64,000 bases of DNA, from the NCBI GenBank assembly GCA_041652575.1, contig JBAZHC010000009.1:62001-126000 (forward strand). Direction: 5' to 3'. Positions 1 through 8,800 of this stretch are shown piece by piece. Under the pieces are notes generated by a model that was not told the DNA's origin, did no database searches, and was given only the letters and a program-made list of their open reading frames with translations. How positions within the stretch are numbered: position 1 is the first letter of the stretch; each line of letters opens with the position of its first letter. The translations under genes and the position numbers were made by a program. The stretch comes from Phycisphaerae bacterium (GTDB lineage: Bacteria > Planctomycetota > Phycisphaerae > Sedimentisphaerales > UBA12454).

Positions 1-626
1 GCGATTTTCGAGGCGAGTTTGTTTGCCTGATCGTTCTTTTCCCACATCAGATTCATTGTGGCATCGGATTTTTTGTTTCTCATTTGTTTCCCATAGCCTC
101 TCGGGAAAATTCCCAGCACTAAAACCTTAGTCTCCGGCAGTTTTGTTCTCAGTTGACAAACGACAGCCTTAATGCCGTCGGCGATTTGTTCAGCCGATGA
201 ATCTACGTCGTTATTTATTCCAATCAATATTACCGCGAGTTTCGGGTTGATACCATCGATTTCACCGTTTTGCAGCCGCCATAGAACGTGCTGAGTGCAG
301 TCTCCGTTAAAGCCCATATTAACAGCATTGCGACCTGCATAATACTTATCCCACACTTTTTTGCCGACCCCTCCCCAGCCTTGTGTGATTGAATCGCCAA
401 TTATTATCAAATCAACATTTCCCTGCCTGACCCTGTCAATGACAGCCTGATGGCGCGGCAGCCACCAGTCCTTTTTTTTGGCTCTCGATTCCGGAGTAAC
501 CGCGGCATGCGAGCCGATTTTTACATCACAGGGATTAGCTTTTGTCCGACCAAATAAACCAGCCTGACAGGTATTGCCGTATAAAATTGCTGTAATGATT
601 AACGCCAGGAAAAATAACTTTTTCAC
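1..626 (-). CDS. SGNH/GDSL-family hydrolase (3' end beyond window)
   Basis: This is a secreted SGNH-type lipase/esterase, probably a carbohydrate deacetylase acting on acetylated glycans. A GTG start at 626 is chosen because AGGAG lies 8 bases upstream. The N-terminus (MKKLFFLALIITAILYG) is a signal peptide. Block I, GDSITQGWGG, carries the nucleophile Ser; NMGFNGDCTQHVLWRL and VILIGINND match blocks II and III of the PAF-acetylhydrolase-like branch. The DxxH block with the catalytic His would lie beyond base 1 and cannot be checked. It is the last gene of a minus-strand operon, 66 bp behind the GH106-like gene. The family is clear; the substrate is inferred from the neighbours. Confidence 0.85.
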   Translation of the reverse strand, partial: MKKLFFLALIITAILYGNTCQAGLFGRTKANPCDVKIGSHAAVTPESRAKKKDWWLPRHQAVIDRVRQGNVDLIIIGDSITQGWGGVGKKVWDKYYAGRNAVNMGFNGDCTQHVLWRLQNGEIDGINPKLAVILIGINNDVDSSAEQIADGIKAVVCQLRTKLPETKVLVLGIFPRGYGKQMRNKKSDATMNLMWEKNDQANKLASKI

Positions 627-692
627 AACAAATACTCCTAAAAAATAGATAACTTTACGTTTTATGGTTTTGACACATCTTTCAAAGAGAAA

Positions 693-3600
693 TCATGTTT
701 CTATTTCAAAACGCAAACCATTCAGATTACCGAATTTTAACAGGTAATAATCGTTTTGCCAGTCCAACGGCTGTAAATCACCGGAAAGCCACTGTTCAAC
801 AGCTTTGCGGAAATCCGGTTCGTTGAAATGCGGTACGAAATGCTCAGGAGTAACCCATATCGGTTCACCTTGAGGATGATGATGCGGGCCAAGTAAATTA
901 CACAATGAACCATAAAGGATCAATTCAATTTCCCTGGCGTTTTGCATTTCCTGCGTAATTAAGATTTTAGATTGTCTGCCGATGATATAGCCTGCGTGTA
1001 TGCCATCGAGTTTGATTTCAATCACAGGAGCGTTAAATGTGTTAATACGCAGGAAGACGCGAGCATTTTCAGGAAAATTAATATTATCAAGCATGCCCTT
1101 AAGGCTGATACGGCCGGAATAAAATGGCAAGCCCTGCAATGTAAAATCTCCGGTTTCAATTGACTTCGGGGCTGTGAGCATTGCTGAGCCGGCGGTGAGT
1201 TTATGAATATTTGTTTTAAAAGGATCCTGTGATACGGCTGCGTTTATATCTATCCGGGCCTCAATGCTAAAATCGCCGATGATATAAATCGGTTCGATTT
1301 CCGTTCCGTAACGTGCCCACATATCCTCGGTACTGCTCAAGTCGCCAAATCTGAAATTATTATAATGCAGCTTAATTTCATTTTTGCCCCGGCATATTTG
1401 CTTAGCGATATCAATTGGCAGCCATCGCGGATCTTTCCAGTACGGCAAACCATTGTAAACTGCCTCTATATCATTAATGCAGATACTGCAATATTCCGGG
1501 TGCTCGATAATGAGATGAAGCTTGCGGCCGGTGAGTTTTTCTTTGTCAGCATTGAATGTGTACTTGAGTGTCAGCGGACCCGTATAACGGGTTTCGTTCA
1601 TAAGTTTCTGAATAGCCGTAAGCGGCAGGGGCGTTTGGGACCAATCAGCTTCTGTACGATAAAGAGCGCAATCCAGAGGCATAGAGTTGTCATCAAGGCG
1701 AGTAACCTGCCAGTTGATCGAGTCTAACTGGATTTGCCTTGTAACTACCGGTTCGATGTTTGACTTGAGGGATTGGGGCAAAGGCGAAAGGTTTAAAAGC
1801 AACACTTCGGCAGGTTCGAAATGGGCATCAATTATAAACGCATCCTTGTCGGTATGTCCTGTAACTGGTTTGCAATCGCCTGTCCAGAAATCCAGAAGTC
1901 GGGCACTTTGCCAATTACCAGCCAATTCGATACGGCAGTCAATAGCAGCCAATCTGTTTAAGTTTGCCAGATACGCCAGACGCGTCCCGTCTTCAAGATC
2001 ACGGAGGTGTACCCAGAGCAGGGAAGTATCTTTTTCCGATATTACTTTGACCAGAGGAGGGCATTGTCGGCAGAGATCAGGTTTTGAAATTTCTGGGATA
2101 TTTTGCAGCCATGCCTCAAGCTCGGATGAATATTTGCCATCGAGCAGCTTTGTTGTTTTTGAGTATCGGACGATTTTGCCGCCTTTGGCATGAAATTTGC
2201 GCAGCAAGTCAAAAGTGGATTTTGCAATTGTGGTCATGTTGGGAATAATGATGCATTGATACCGCATCCGGCCAATTACAATTGCCGGGGATGCGGTTTG
2301 AGGGTCTATAAGTGCATTTTCGGCAATTATAGTTTCGTCGCCAATATCGAAAGTACGCTGCGAAGTGAGCAAAGAATCGACGACCTGTTTGAAATTGGAA
2401 TCTATATTTTTTATTTCATTTGTGTTTTTTTCGATTAGCGGCTCGAAATCCCACGGGACGTTATGGTCTATTTGTGCCGGCCGGTCGGTTCGTGCCTGCG
2501 ATAAAACGAAGGTCGATTCCTGTGGGTGCAGAAGCAAAAATTCCGGTACATATTTTCCACGGCTCATAGCAAAACACAGACGAGAGAGCGGTTCGTCGAT
2601 TGCGATGTTTGCAGGCCACCATGGCTGCTGATAAAAAATATTGGGAGGGTAATCGCGTTTGCGGCAACCGGCCATCGTATAAAGCGAAAGATGAGGATTG
2701 AGGAAATTGACACCGAGACAAATCTGCTGGGCGGCAATCCAGAAACGATCTTCGAAACTGACATTCTGGCCGCTGCAGCCGAAAAGCTCGGAAAGCATTC
2801 TTTTTTTTCCGAATTGGTTAACGGCGCTTTGACATTGCTTGGCTGCGATTCTTTCATCGATTTGTCTGCCGAGGTGGTCTATTCCGGGATAATCCTGATG
2901 TCGATAGTTTGGCATAATCTTTACGCCCCAAAGCTGCTGATGCAAAAGATCGTGTTCGCACATATAATGACCTGTCCACGCCAAATTGTGACTGCGGCAC
3001 CAGTCGCCTATCTGTTTTGAAAAATTTTGTTCAAAGAGATGATTGATTGTGCGGAAGTAATCCAGGCGAAATTCGGCCGCACCGGGTTCGTCACGGAAAA
3101 GCAAATCCAGTCTGGAAAGAGGATCGTAGCCGTTCATATCTTTAAACGTTTCAATCACAGCATCTGTAAAAGGCACTGAGCCGGCCGGCAGTCTGCCTCG
3201 AAAACAGACGCAGGGCTCGTCAGTGAATTCGGCAGGAATCAAATTTCCATAGAATTTAGAATAGCGATCAAAATATGGTTTATAACCGTTTTCAATGAAA
3301 CATTTCATAGCTTCCTGGCTCATTGTATCAACGTAGCAGGTGCCGTTGAACCAGGAGTGCCCAAGCGGCGAAGTATATTTGTAAACCATCAAATCGCCGA
3401 AAACAGGGCCGATAGGCTCGCAGTCGGCCGGTGCGTTATCAGAGGCCGGGCGAGCCAGAAGAGTTTTCATTCTGAAATTTTTGTCTGCAAGAGGCACTTT
3501 GCCTCCGGCAAATCCGCTGGGCCATTTATCTTCATCATAAAGATACATAAGAATGCCGCATTTTTGAGCTTCGTCGAGAGCGGCGTCTACTGCAGTAAAC

Positions 3601-3800
3601 CATTTATCGCCCAGATATTCTGTAAGCAAACCGATACGGGAGTGAATGAATCCTCCGCCCATACCGCCCCGGGCTAAAAGCCTTACCTGCCGTCTGACTT
3701 CATCCGGCTGCATGGCTTCATTCCAGCTCCAGAATACAACAGGACGAAAATCTATCGGGGGTTTTTTGAAATTTTCGAACCAGTTTATTTCATTTCCCAT
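693..3800 (-). CDS. GH106-like alpha-L-rhamnosidase
   Basis: A 1035-residue protein resembling glycoside hydrolase family 106, inverting calcium-dependent alpha-L-rhamnosidases. The N-terminal barrel has the typical opening FRPVVFWSWNEAM, then GGMGGGFIHSRIG and YLYDEDKWPSGFAGG (about residues 20-100). The C-terminal part (about 680-1035) has beta-sandwich character, with the LTGRKLHLIIEHPEYCSICI and IHAGYIIGRQSK segments. No signal peptide is seen, so it is probably cytoplasmic and acts on imported oligosaccharides. It lies 40 bp behind the esterase gene and 66 bp before the SGNH gene, on the same strand. L-rhamnose mutarotase near 56.7 kb supports rhamnose as a product. An exact CAZy subfamily cannot be assigned by eye. 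Confidence 0.85.
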   Translation of the reverse strand: MGNEINWFENFKKPPIDFRPVVFWSWNEAMQPDEVRRQVRLLARGGMGGGFIHSRIGLLTEYLGDKWFTAVDAALDEAQKCGILMYLYDEDKWPSGFAGGKVPLADKNFRMKTLLARPASDNAPADCEPIGPVFGDLMVYKYTSPLGHSWFNGTCYVDTMSQEAMKCFIENGYKPYFDRYSKFYGNLIPAEFTDEPCVCFRGRLPAGSVPFTDAVIETFKDMNGYDPLSRLDLLFRDEPGAAEFRLDYFRTINHLFEQNFSKQIGDWCRSHNLAWTGHYMCEHDLLHQQLWGVKIMPNYRHQDYPGIDHLGRQIDERIAAKQCQSAVNQFGKKRMLSELFGCSGQNVSFEDRFWIAAQQICLGVNFLNPHLSLYTMAGCRKRDYPPNIFYQQPWWPANIAIDEPLSRLCFAMSRGKYVPEFLLLHPQESTFVLSQARTDRPAQIDHNVPWDFEPLIEKNTNEIKNIDSNFKQVVDSLLTSQRTFDIGDETIIAENALIDPQTASPAIVIGRMRYQCIIIPNMTTIAKSTFDLLRKFHAKGGKIVRYSKTTKLLDGKYSSELEAWLQNIPEISKPDLCRQCPPLVKVISEKDTSLLWVHLRDLEDGTRLAYLANLNRLAAIDCRIELAGNWQSARLLDFWTGDCKPVTGHTDKDAFIIDAHFEPAEVLLLNLSPLPQSLKSNIEPVVTRQIQLDSINWQVTRLDDNSMPLDCALYRTEADWSQTPLPLTAIQKLMNETRYTGPLTLKYTFNADKEKLTGRKLHLIIEHPEYCSICINDIEAVYNGLPYWKDPRWLPIDIAKQICRGKNEIKLHYNNFRFGDLSSTEDMWARYGTEIEPIYIIGDFSIEARIDINAAVSQDPFKTNIHKLTAGSAMLTAPKSIETGDFTLQGLPFYSGRISLKGMLDNINFPENARVFLRINTFNAPVIEIKLDGIHAGYIIGRQSKILITQEMQNAREIELILYGSLCNLLGPHHHPQGEPIWVTPEHFVPHFNEPDFRKAVEQWLSGDLQPLDWQNDYYLLKFGNLNGLRFEIET

Positions 3801-3840
3801 ATATTTTTACCTTTTACCGAGGTGGGCAGATTTTAATTGT

Positions 3841-5805
3841 TTAATGGGGAACTGCCAGGGGCCAGTTATCTGTTCTAAAAGACGATGCCGGCAGAGATGC
3901 CGTATTGAAAAGATTTGGCTGGGCATAATTACTCCATGCAAATCGAACAGCAACCGGTTTTTCTACCCGTGGGCTTGACACGACGACAGTTTCTCCGTCG
4001 ATGACAGCCTTAGCGGGCAAAAAATTCCTGTCTTTTCCGGCGATTGTAAAGTCCGTCAACTCATTACCTTCGGCAATCAATCCGCCGTGTGTATAATCGA
4101 AAAACAACCGAATCGAATTCCCTTCGATTTTCATTTTTTTGTATAACGGTCCTGAAAAAACAATATCTGTTCTGCCATAGTCTTTGCTGAGAGCCCATTT
4201 CGCAAGCCTGTCGCCGACGTCATATTTGTTTCTCGGATGAATATTTTTTTCCTCTCCTATATCCATCGTAACGGCCATTCCCGTATTCGGCTCAGAAAGA
4301 GTCATCATTTGCGCCTCGCGCAGGGCCTGGCTGTAAGCATTATCGCCATAATTACACGGTGCAATCTGAACATAATAAAACGGGAAAGCTCCCTGTTGCC
4401 ATCTGTTTCGCCAGTTTTTAATCATCGCAGGAAATAATGTTCTGTATTCAATTGGAAATAAAACATTACTTTCTCCCTGATACCATATCACACCCGCTAT
4501 TCTGAAAGGTATGAGCGGCGCAATCATCGTGTTAAACAACGCGGTAGGGGAACTTTGATTAATAACTGTAAACTGCGGCGTCTGCCAGTCAGTTTTCGGA
4601 TTGGAGGTTTTGTACCTCCACTGTCCTGCCAGAGAGTATGTTTCTTTGCCGGCAGAAGTGATTTTAAGATTTTCTTTTGCTGCGGCAAACCCGCCGTCAC
4701 CGCCGGTGTTAATTATACGAACGGCAATTACATTCCTGCCTTCATTCAGAAACGCGGCAGGTATTTTATATGTTCTTCTTGTACTGTATCCTATGGTGGT
4801 GCTGATATAATTATTGTTAATCCAGACGCTGTCGATGTCGTCTATATTTCCCAAATCCAAAACCATATTTTGCGGCGAGGCAGTTGTCGGCAAAGCAAAT
4901 TCTTTTCTGAACCAGACGATTCCATACACGCCATTAAGAGAAGTCCCGCTCCACCGCGAAGGCTGGTTCATTTGCGGCCAATCGGCGTCATTCATATCCT
5001 TTTCGAACCATTTGTGTTTTATTCCATCGTCCTGAACGTTAACTTTTTTAAGCCAGTCATCCGCCACTTTCCTAAAGGCGTCGTCAGGGGGTTCGTTCCT
5101 GTCTCTGGCGCGGGAAATAATTTCGGCCGACTTTTTCAGTCTCTGAAACTTTTTGATTGTATCGAGGTCCATCCATGACTCGGCAGCAGTTCCGCCCCAG
5201 TGCGAAGAGATAAGTCCGATTGGAACATTCAGTTCTTCCTGAAGCCTTTCGCCGAAATAATATCCGACCGCAGAGAATAATTTTATATTGTCACTTGTTG
5301 CGGGCAGCCAGGCGTTCCACGACCCTATACAATCCTTTTCTTCGTAAATTGAAAATCTGTCCTTTATATCGAAAATTCTTATTTGCGGGTTATTTGCTTC
5401 TTCGATATCTTTTTTGCTTTTTTCCGTGCCGAGCCAATCCAAAGGAATCACCATATTTGACTGTCCGGAACAGAGCCAAACCTCGCCGATTAAAACATCT
5501 GACAGAATAATCTCGTTTTGCCCGCTGATTTTAATATTATATGGTCCTCCCGCGTCGGGGGTTCTGATTTCAAGCTTCCAGCTGCCATGTTTGTCGGCAA
5601 CAGCGGATACGCTATCCTTCAACCAGCTTGCTTGAACAGTTATTTTTTCACCCGGCGAAGACCAGCCCCATATCGGCGCATCACTTTTCTGCTGAAGTAC
5701 CATGTGGTCACAAAAAATAGCCGCAGGTTTAATATCGGAATAAGCGGAGGATACGAGCAGGATTATTATAAAAAAACAACTTACAGAGATTGACTTTTTT
5801 CCCAT
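3841..5805 (-). CDS. Sialate O-acetylesterase-like carbohydrate esterase
   Basis: A secreted esterase of the SASA / 9-O-acetylesterase type that removes acetyl groups from sugars. The start at 5805 is preferred over an ATG at 5856 because GGAAG stands 8 bases before it and a clean signal peptide follows (MGKKSISVSCFFIIILLVSS). GEVWLCSGQSNM carries the nucleophile Ser near residue 116, and WYQGESN is the second conserved block. A jelly-roll insertion (about 270-400, with WFRKEFALP and LDLGNIDDIDSVWINN) interrupts the SGNH-like domain, as is common in this family. It is first in the three-gene minus-strand operon. The family also occurs in xylan and pectin loci, so real activity on sialate is unlikely to be implied. 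Confidence 0.88.
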   Translation of the reverse strand: MGKKSISVSCFFIIILLVSSAYSDIKPAAIFCDHMVLQQKSDAPIWGWSSPGEKITVQASWLKDSVSAVADKHGSWKLEIRTPDAGGPYNIKISGQNEIILSDVLIGEVWLCSGQSNMVIPLDWLGTEKSKKDIEEANNPQIRIFDIKDRFSIYEEKDCIGSWNAWLPATSDNIKLFSAVGYYFGERLQEELNVPIGLISSHWGGTAAESWMDLDTIKKFQRLKKSAEIISRARDRNEPPDDAFRKVADDWLKKVNVQDDGIKHKWFEKDMNDADWPQMNQPSRWSGTSLNGVYGIVWFRKEFALPTTASPQNMVLDLGNIDDIDSVWINNNYISTTIGYSTRRTYKIPAAFLNEGRNVIAVRIINTGGDGGFAAAKENLKITSAGKETYSLAGQWRYKTSNPKTDWQTPQFTVINQSSPTALFNTMIAPLIPFRIAGVIWYQGESNVLFPIEYRTLFPAMIKNWRNRWQQGAFPFYYVQIAPCNYGDNAYSQALREAQMMTLSEPNTGMAVTMDIGEEKNIHPRNKYDVGDRLAKWALSKDYGRTDIVFSGPLYKKMKIEGNSIRLFFDYTHGGLIAEGNELTDFTIAGKDRNFLPAKAVIDGETVVVSSPRVEKPVAVRFAWSNYAQPNLFNTASLPASSFRTDNWPLAVPH

Positions 5806-6045
5806 AATAAAATCTTCCGAGACAATACTTTCGATATCAGGAAATAATTTTCGCATATTCTAATATATAGTCCCCAAACTGTCTATAAAAAACACGGTAT
5901 CCTGAAGATATTGATGCTGTTTCAAGAGGTAAATTATTCGTCGGGAAAAATTTACTTTCGATACGGAACATATCAAAAAATTTCTGTCTGCTGCAGATGT
6001 AAAGATGCCGGCGATAATATGGATTAATGTAAAAGACTAATATCA

Positions 6046-6074
6046 TTGACAATTGATGCTATAAAAGGTATACT
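6046..6074 (+). promoter_or_regulatory. Sigma-70-type promoter close to the next start codon
   Basis: TTGACA (6046-6051), a 17-base spacer and TATACT (6069-6074) form a near-consensus promoter. The expected transcription start is around 6081, only about 10 bases before the ATG at 6091, so the message would have almost no leader. Confidence 0.6.
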
Positions 6075-6090
6075 TTAAAAATCGGTGGCT

Positions 6091-8613
6091 ATGTTTTCAA
6101 AACATCTTAAATTCTATATTTTACTGGTTATTACCGTATTCCTCTATACGGAAGTGCATGCTTCGGATTATGCTTATTTCAATGTCAGGGACTATGGCGC
6201 GGCAGGTGACGGCATAGCGGATGACACCTCGGCAATTCAGGCCGCGATAAACGCGGTATCTGCGGCGGGGACAGGGGTGGTATTTGTTCCATACGGAACA
6301 TATCGAATCACAAGCACTCTGCAGTTGAAGGCTCGTGTTTCCTTATTAGGCGATTCACAGGGCAGCGTCGGGGGGAGCATTATAAAAGCCGGCGGCAACC
6401 TGTCAGCGATGATTCAAACACTTCAGGACCAAGGTTCGTATCTGGCCATTGATGATTTAACTTTTGACGGTTCAGCCAATCAGGGTTACAGCGTTACCTG
6501 GGCATTGGATTTGGCAGACTTTCTTGCCAGCCGAATCGGTTCGGTGAAAATCTTCAATATTAACGGCGGCGGAATCTGGTCGCGCAGCTCAGGTACCGGG
6601 CCAAGCTGGGTTAACTGGTTCATAGATTCGGAGATATACATTACCGGGAATAATTATGCCCTTCGGTTGGGATCAAGCGATTCTTTTATAAAGGGGCTTT
6701 ATGTCAATGGCGGGCTGGGCCTTTATGAAGACGAGAACTCAGGCAATGTATATCGGGATTGCATCGTTGAAAATTGTGTATATGGTTTAATTGTGCAAAC
6801 ACCCGGCGGCAGTAATAACTTTATATCCGTTGTAAACAGCAGATTCAGGAATAACACGTACGGGGTATATTTTAATTACACAAGCGCTTTTCAAACTTAT
6901 GCAACCATTCAGAATTGTGAGTTCGAGAACAATTCATCTGCGGACGTGTATCTGAAAAATGCCAACCATATCAGTCTGGTTGAAAACAAGTTTAAAACGG
7001 CCAATCCTTCGCTGGGGCAAAATATTTATATGACCGGTGATGTGGATTATATTTCAGCGGTCGATAACTGGTTTGCCGGGAGCAGTCAGGCAATGACAGG
7101 CTCTAATTCGTGTTCTGTTAACAACAAGTTTTCTGTTGCTATGTGGCCGCCGTTATTTGAAGCTGAAAGCAGGAACTTCGTCGATCCTCTTAATCCCAAT
7201 GTAATAAATGTCAAAGATTACGGGACAGTCGGTAACGGGACGCATGATGATGCCCCTAATATTCAGAACGCCATAAACGCGGCACAGCCGGGCGATGTGG
7301 TTTATTTTCCAAAGGGCAAATATGCGATTTATTCAACCATTAATCTTACCAAAAGCGGAATCACACTTTTGGGTGACGGTAAGTCACTGAATTATCATAC
7401 TCGTATACAGGTCCGTGCGAACCTGACATCTATGTTCAATACTCCATCCGCTGTCAGCGATGTTACGATAGCAAATATGTGCCTTTATGGTACTTCAAGT
7501 ACCGGTCCCTATACTGTTGGATGTGCCTTGTATCTGGATAAGGCAACGAATTTTGTGATAGACCGTGTAAACATAAATACTGTAACAGGAGACGGGATTT
7601 ATTTAGGCGGCGATAATAATTTAATCGCAAACTGCATCTTAGGTGCCGATGGATGGCAGGTGATAATTACCGGTACCGGTAATATAATAAATTCCAGTTA
7701 TGTTGCATGCGGAGATGACGGTTCCGGAGTACAAATAAGCGGCCCCGGCGGAAATCAGATATTGAACACGCACATTGACCGTAGCTATGAGGCAGGAATC
7801 CGATTCGTAAATCCGTCATCAAATCCTGCCAGTACCCTGATTTATAACTGTTATATGGATATTAATAAAATCGCGATTGATTTTGACTATGCTGCTACGC
7901 AAAATGCCAACGTGCAGATTAAGGCCTGTGTATTTCGTACCAACCCCACCACTATAAACATTAAGAATGCCCATGGTATTACAATTGAAGGCTGCACATC
8001 CGCCCAGGGAACAGTACCTGTTTTTTTGATGACATCCGGCAATGTTGATTACCTGATTTTCTCGGCTAACCAATTTCTCGGTTCGGTTTATGTGCCGGGC
8101 AGCCATTCGGTAGTAAGGGGCAATGGCGGATATGTCACCGGGGGCCTCGGCAGTATTACAGTGCCGGCGGCGCCGACAAACTTAAATGCCGATGTCAATG
8201 ATGGAACGGTGGTTCTTGATTGGAATGATAATCAGGAGATTTATTTGTCGCATTATAATGTGTACCGTGCGTTATCTTCCGGGGGGCCTTATATGTGGAT
8301 TGCCACCGATGTCGCAGACAGCGCATATATTGATTACGATACAGACGGTGAAATCTGCTATTACGCAGTAACCGCCGTCGATGAGACCAATAATGAATCA
8401 AATTATTCACAGGAAATTATGGTCGACTGCAATCCCAATGCGGATTTTAATGGTGATGGAATAGTAGATTTTGAAGACTTTGCGACTTTAGCCATTCAAT
8501 GGCATCAGTTGCCCGGTGTTCCTTCTGCCGACATAACGCCGGCTAACGGCGGCGATAACTTCGTGGATATGTTAGATTTGAAAGTCCTTGCGGAACAATG
8601 GCTGCAGCCGTAA
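6091..8613 (+). CDS. Secreted double pectate-lyase-type beta-helix protein with FN3 and dockerin
   Basis: An 840-residue secreted protein with two tandem pectate-lyase-3 (right-handed beta-helix) units. Each opens with the family signature: FNVRDYGAAGDGIADDT near residue 30 and INVKDYGTVGNGTHDD near residue 370. An FN3 module follows (about 690-780, VPAAPTNLNADVNDGTVVL). The C-terminus is a dockerin-like pair, DFNGDGIVDFEDF and a second half ending DMLDLKVLAEQWLQP. A signal peptide is present (MFSKHLKFYILLVITVFLYT). GTG at 6085 is an alternative start; no strong ribosome site is seen for either. It is probably a polysaccharide lyase or glycosidase on an acidic glycan, but catalytic residues cannot be fixed from the sequence alone. 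Confidence 0.85.
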   Translation: MFSKHLKFYILLVITVFLYTEVHASDYAYFNVRDYGAAGDGIADDTSAIQAAINAVSAAGTGVVFVPYGTYRITSTLQLKARVSLLGDSQGSVGGSIIKAGGNLSAMIQTLQDQGSYLAIDDLTFDGSANQGYSVTWALDLADFLASRIGSVKIFNINGGGIWSRSSGTGPSWVNWFIDSEIYITGNNYALRLGSSDSFIKGLYVNGGLGLYEDENSGNVYRDCIVENCVYGLIVQTPGGSNNFISVVNSRFRNNTYGVYFNYTSAFQTYATIQNCEFENNSSADVYLKNANHISLVENKFKTANPSLGQNIYMTGDVDYISAVDNWFAGSSQAMTGSNSCSVNNKFSVAMWPPLFEAESRNFVDPLNPNVINVKDYGTVGNGTHDDAPNIQNAINAAQPGDVVYFPKGKYAIYSTINLTKSGITLLGDGKSLNYHTRIQVRANLTSMFNTPSAVSDVTIANMCLYGTSSTGPYTVGCALYLDKATNFVIDRVNINTVTGDGIYLGGDNNLIANCILGADGWQVIITGTGNIINSSYVACGDDGSGVQISGPGGNQILNTHIDRSYEAGIRFVNPSSNPASTLIYNCYMDINKIAIDFDYAATQNANVQIKACVFRTNPTTINIKNAHGITIEGCTSAQGTVPVFLMTSGNVDYLIFSANQFLGSVYVPGSHSVVRGNGGYVTGGLGSITVPAAPTNLNADVNDGTVVLDWNDNQEIYLSHYNVYRALSSGGPYMWIATDVADSAYIDYDTDGEICYYAVTAVDETNNESNYSQEIMVDCNPNADFNGDGIVDFEDFATLAIQWHQLPGVPSADITPANGGDNFVDMLDLKVLAEQWLQP

Positions 8614-8694
8614 TTAGTTTGCCTTCCTCGTGTTTAATGCCTGAACAATGTAAATTAAAGCATAAATAGCAGGATAACATTTTATCCAGCCTTG

Positions 8695-8730
8695 CTTGTT
8701 GTAATTCGCAATAACAAGTTTTTTTCTTTA
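8695..8730 (+). terminator. Intrinsic terminator after the beta-helix gene
   Basis: The stem CTTGTT (8695-8700) pairs with AACAAG (8713-8718), extended inward by a G-T and a T-A pair, and is followed by seven T at 8719-8725. A second short inverted repeat, GGATAA/TTATCC, lies just upstream near 8671-8686. Confidence 0.75.
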
Positions 8731-8800
8731 TTCACATGAAATCTTACATATACTCAGGTACATTGTATGAACACTAAGCTTCAAATTGGAAGGGTCTTCG

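Noticed and set aside
5837..6052. 71-codon minus-strand open frame between the esterase and beta-helix genes
   Set aside because: It overlaps the start of the esterase gene and the -35 box of the plus-strand promoter, has no ribosome site and no recognisable protein features.
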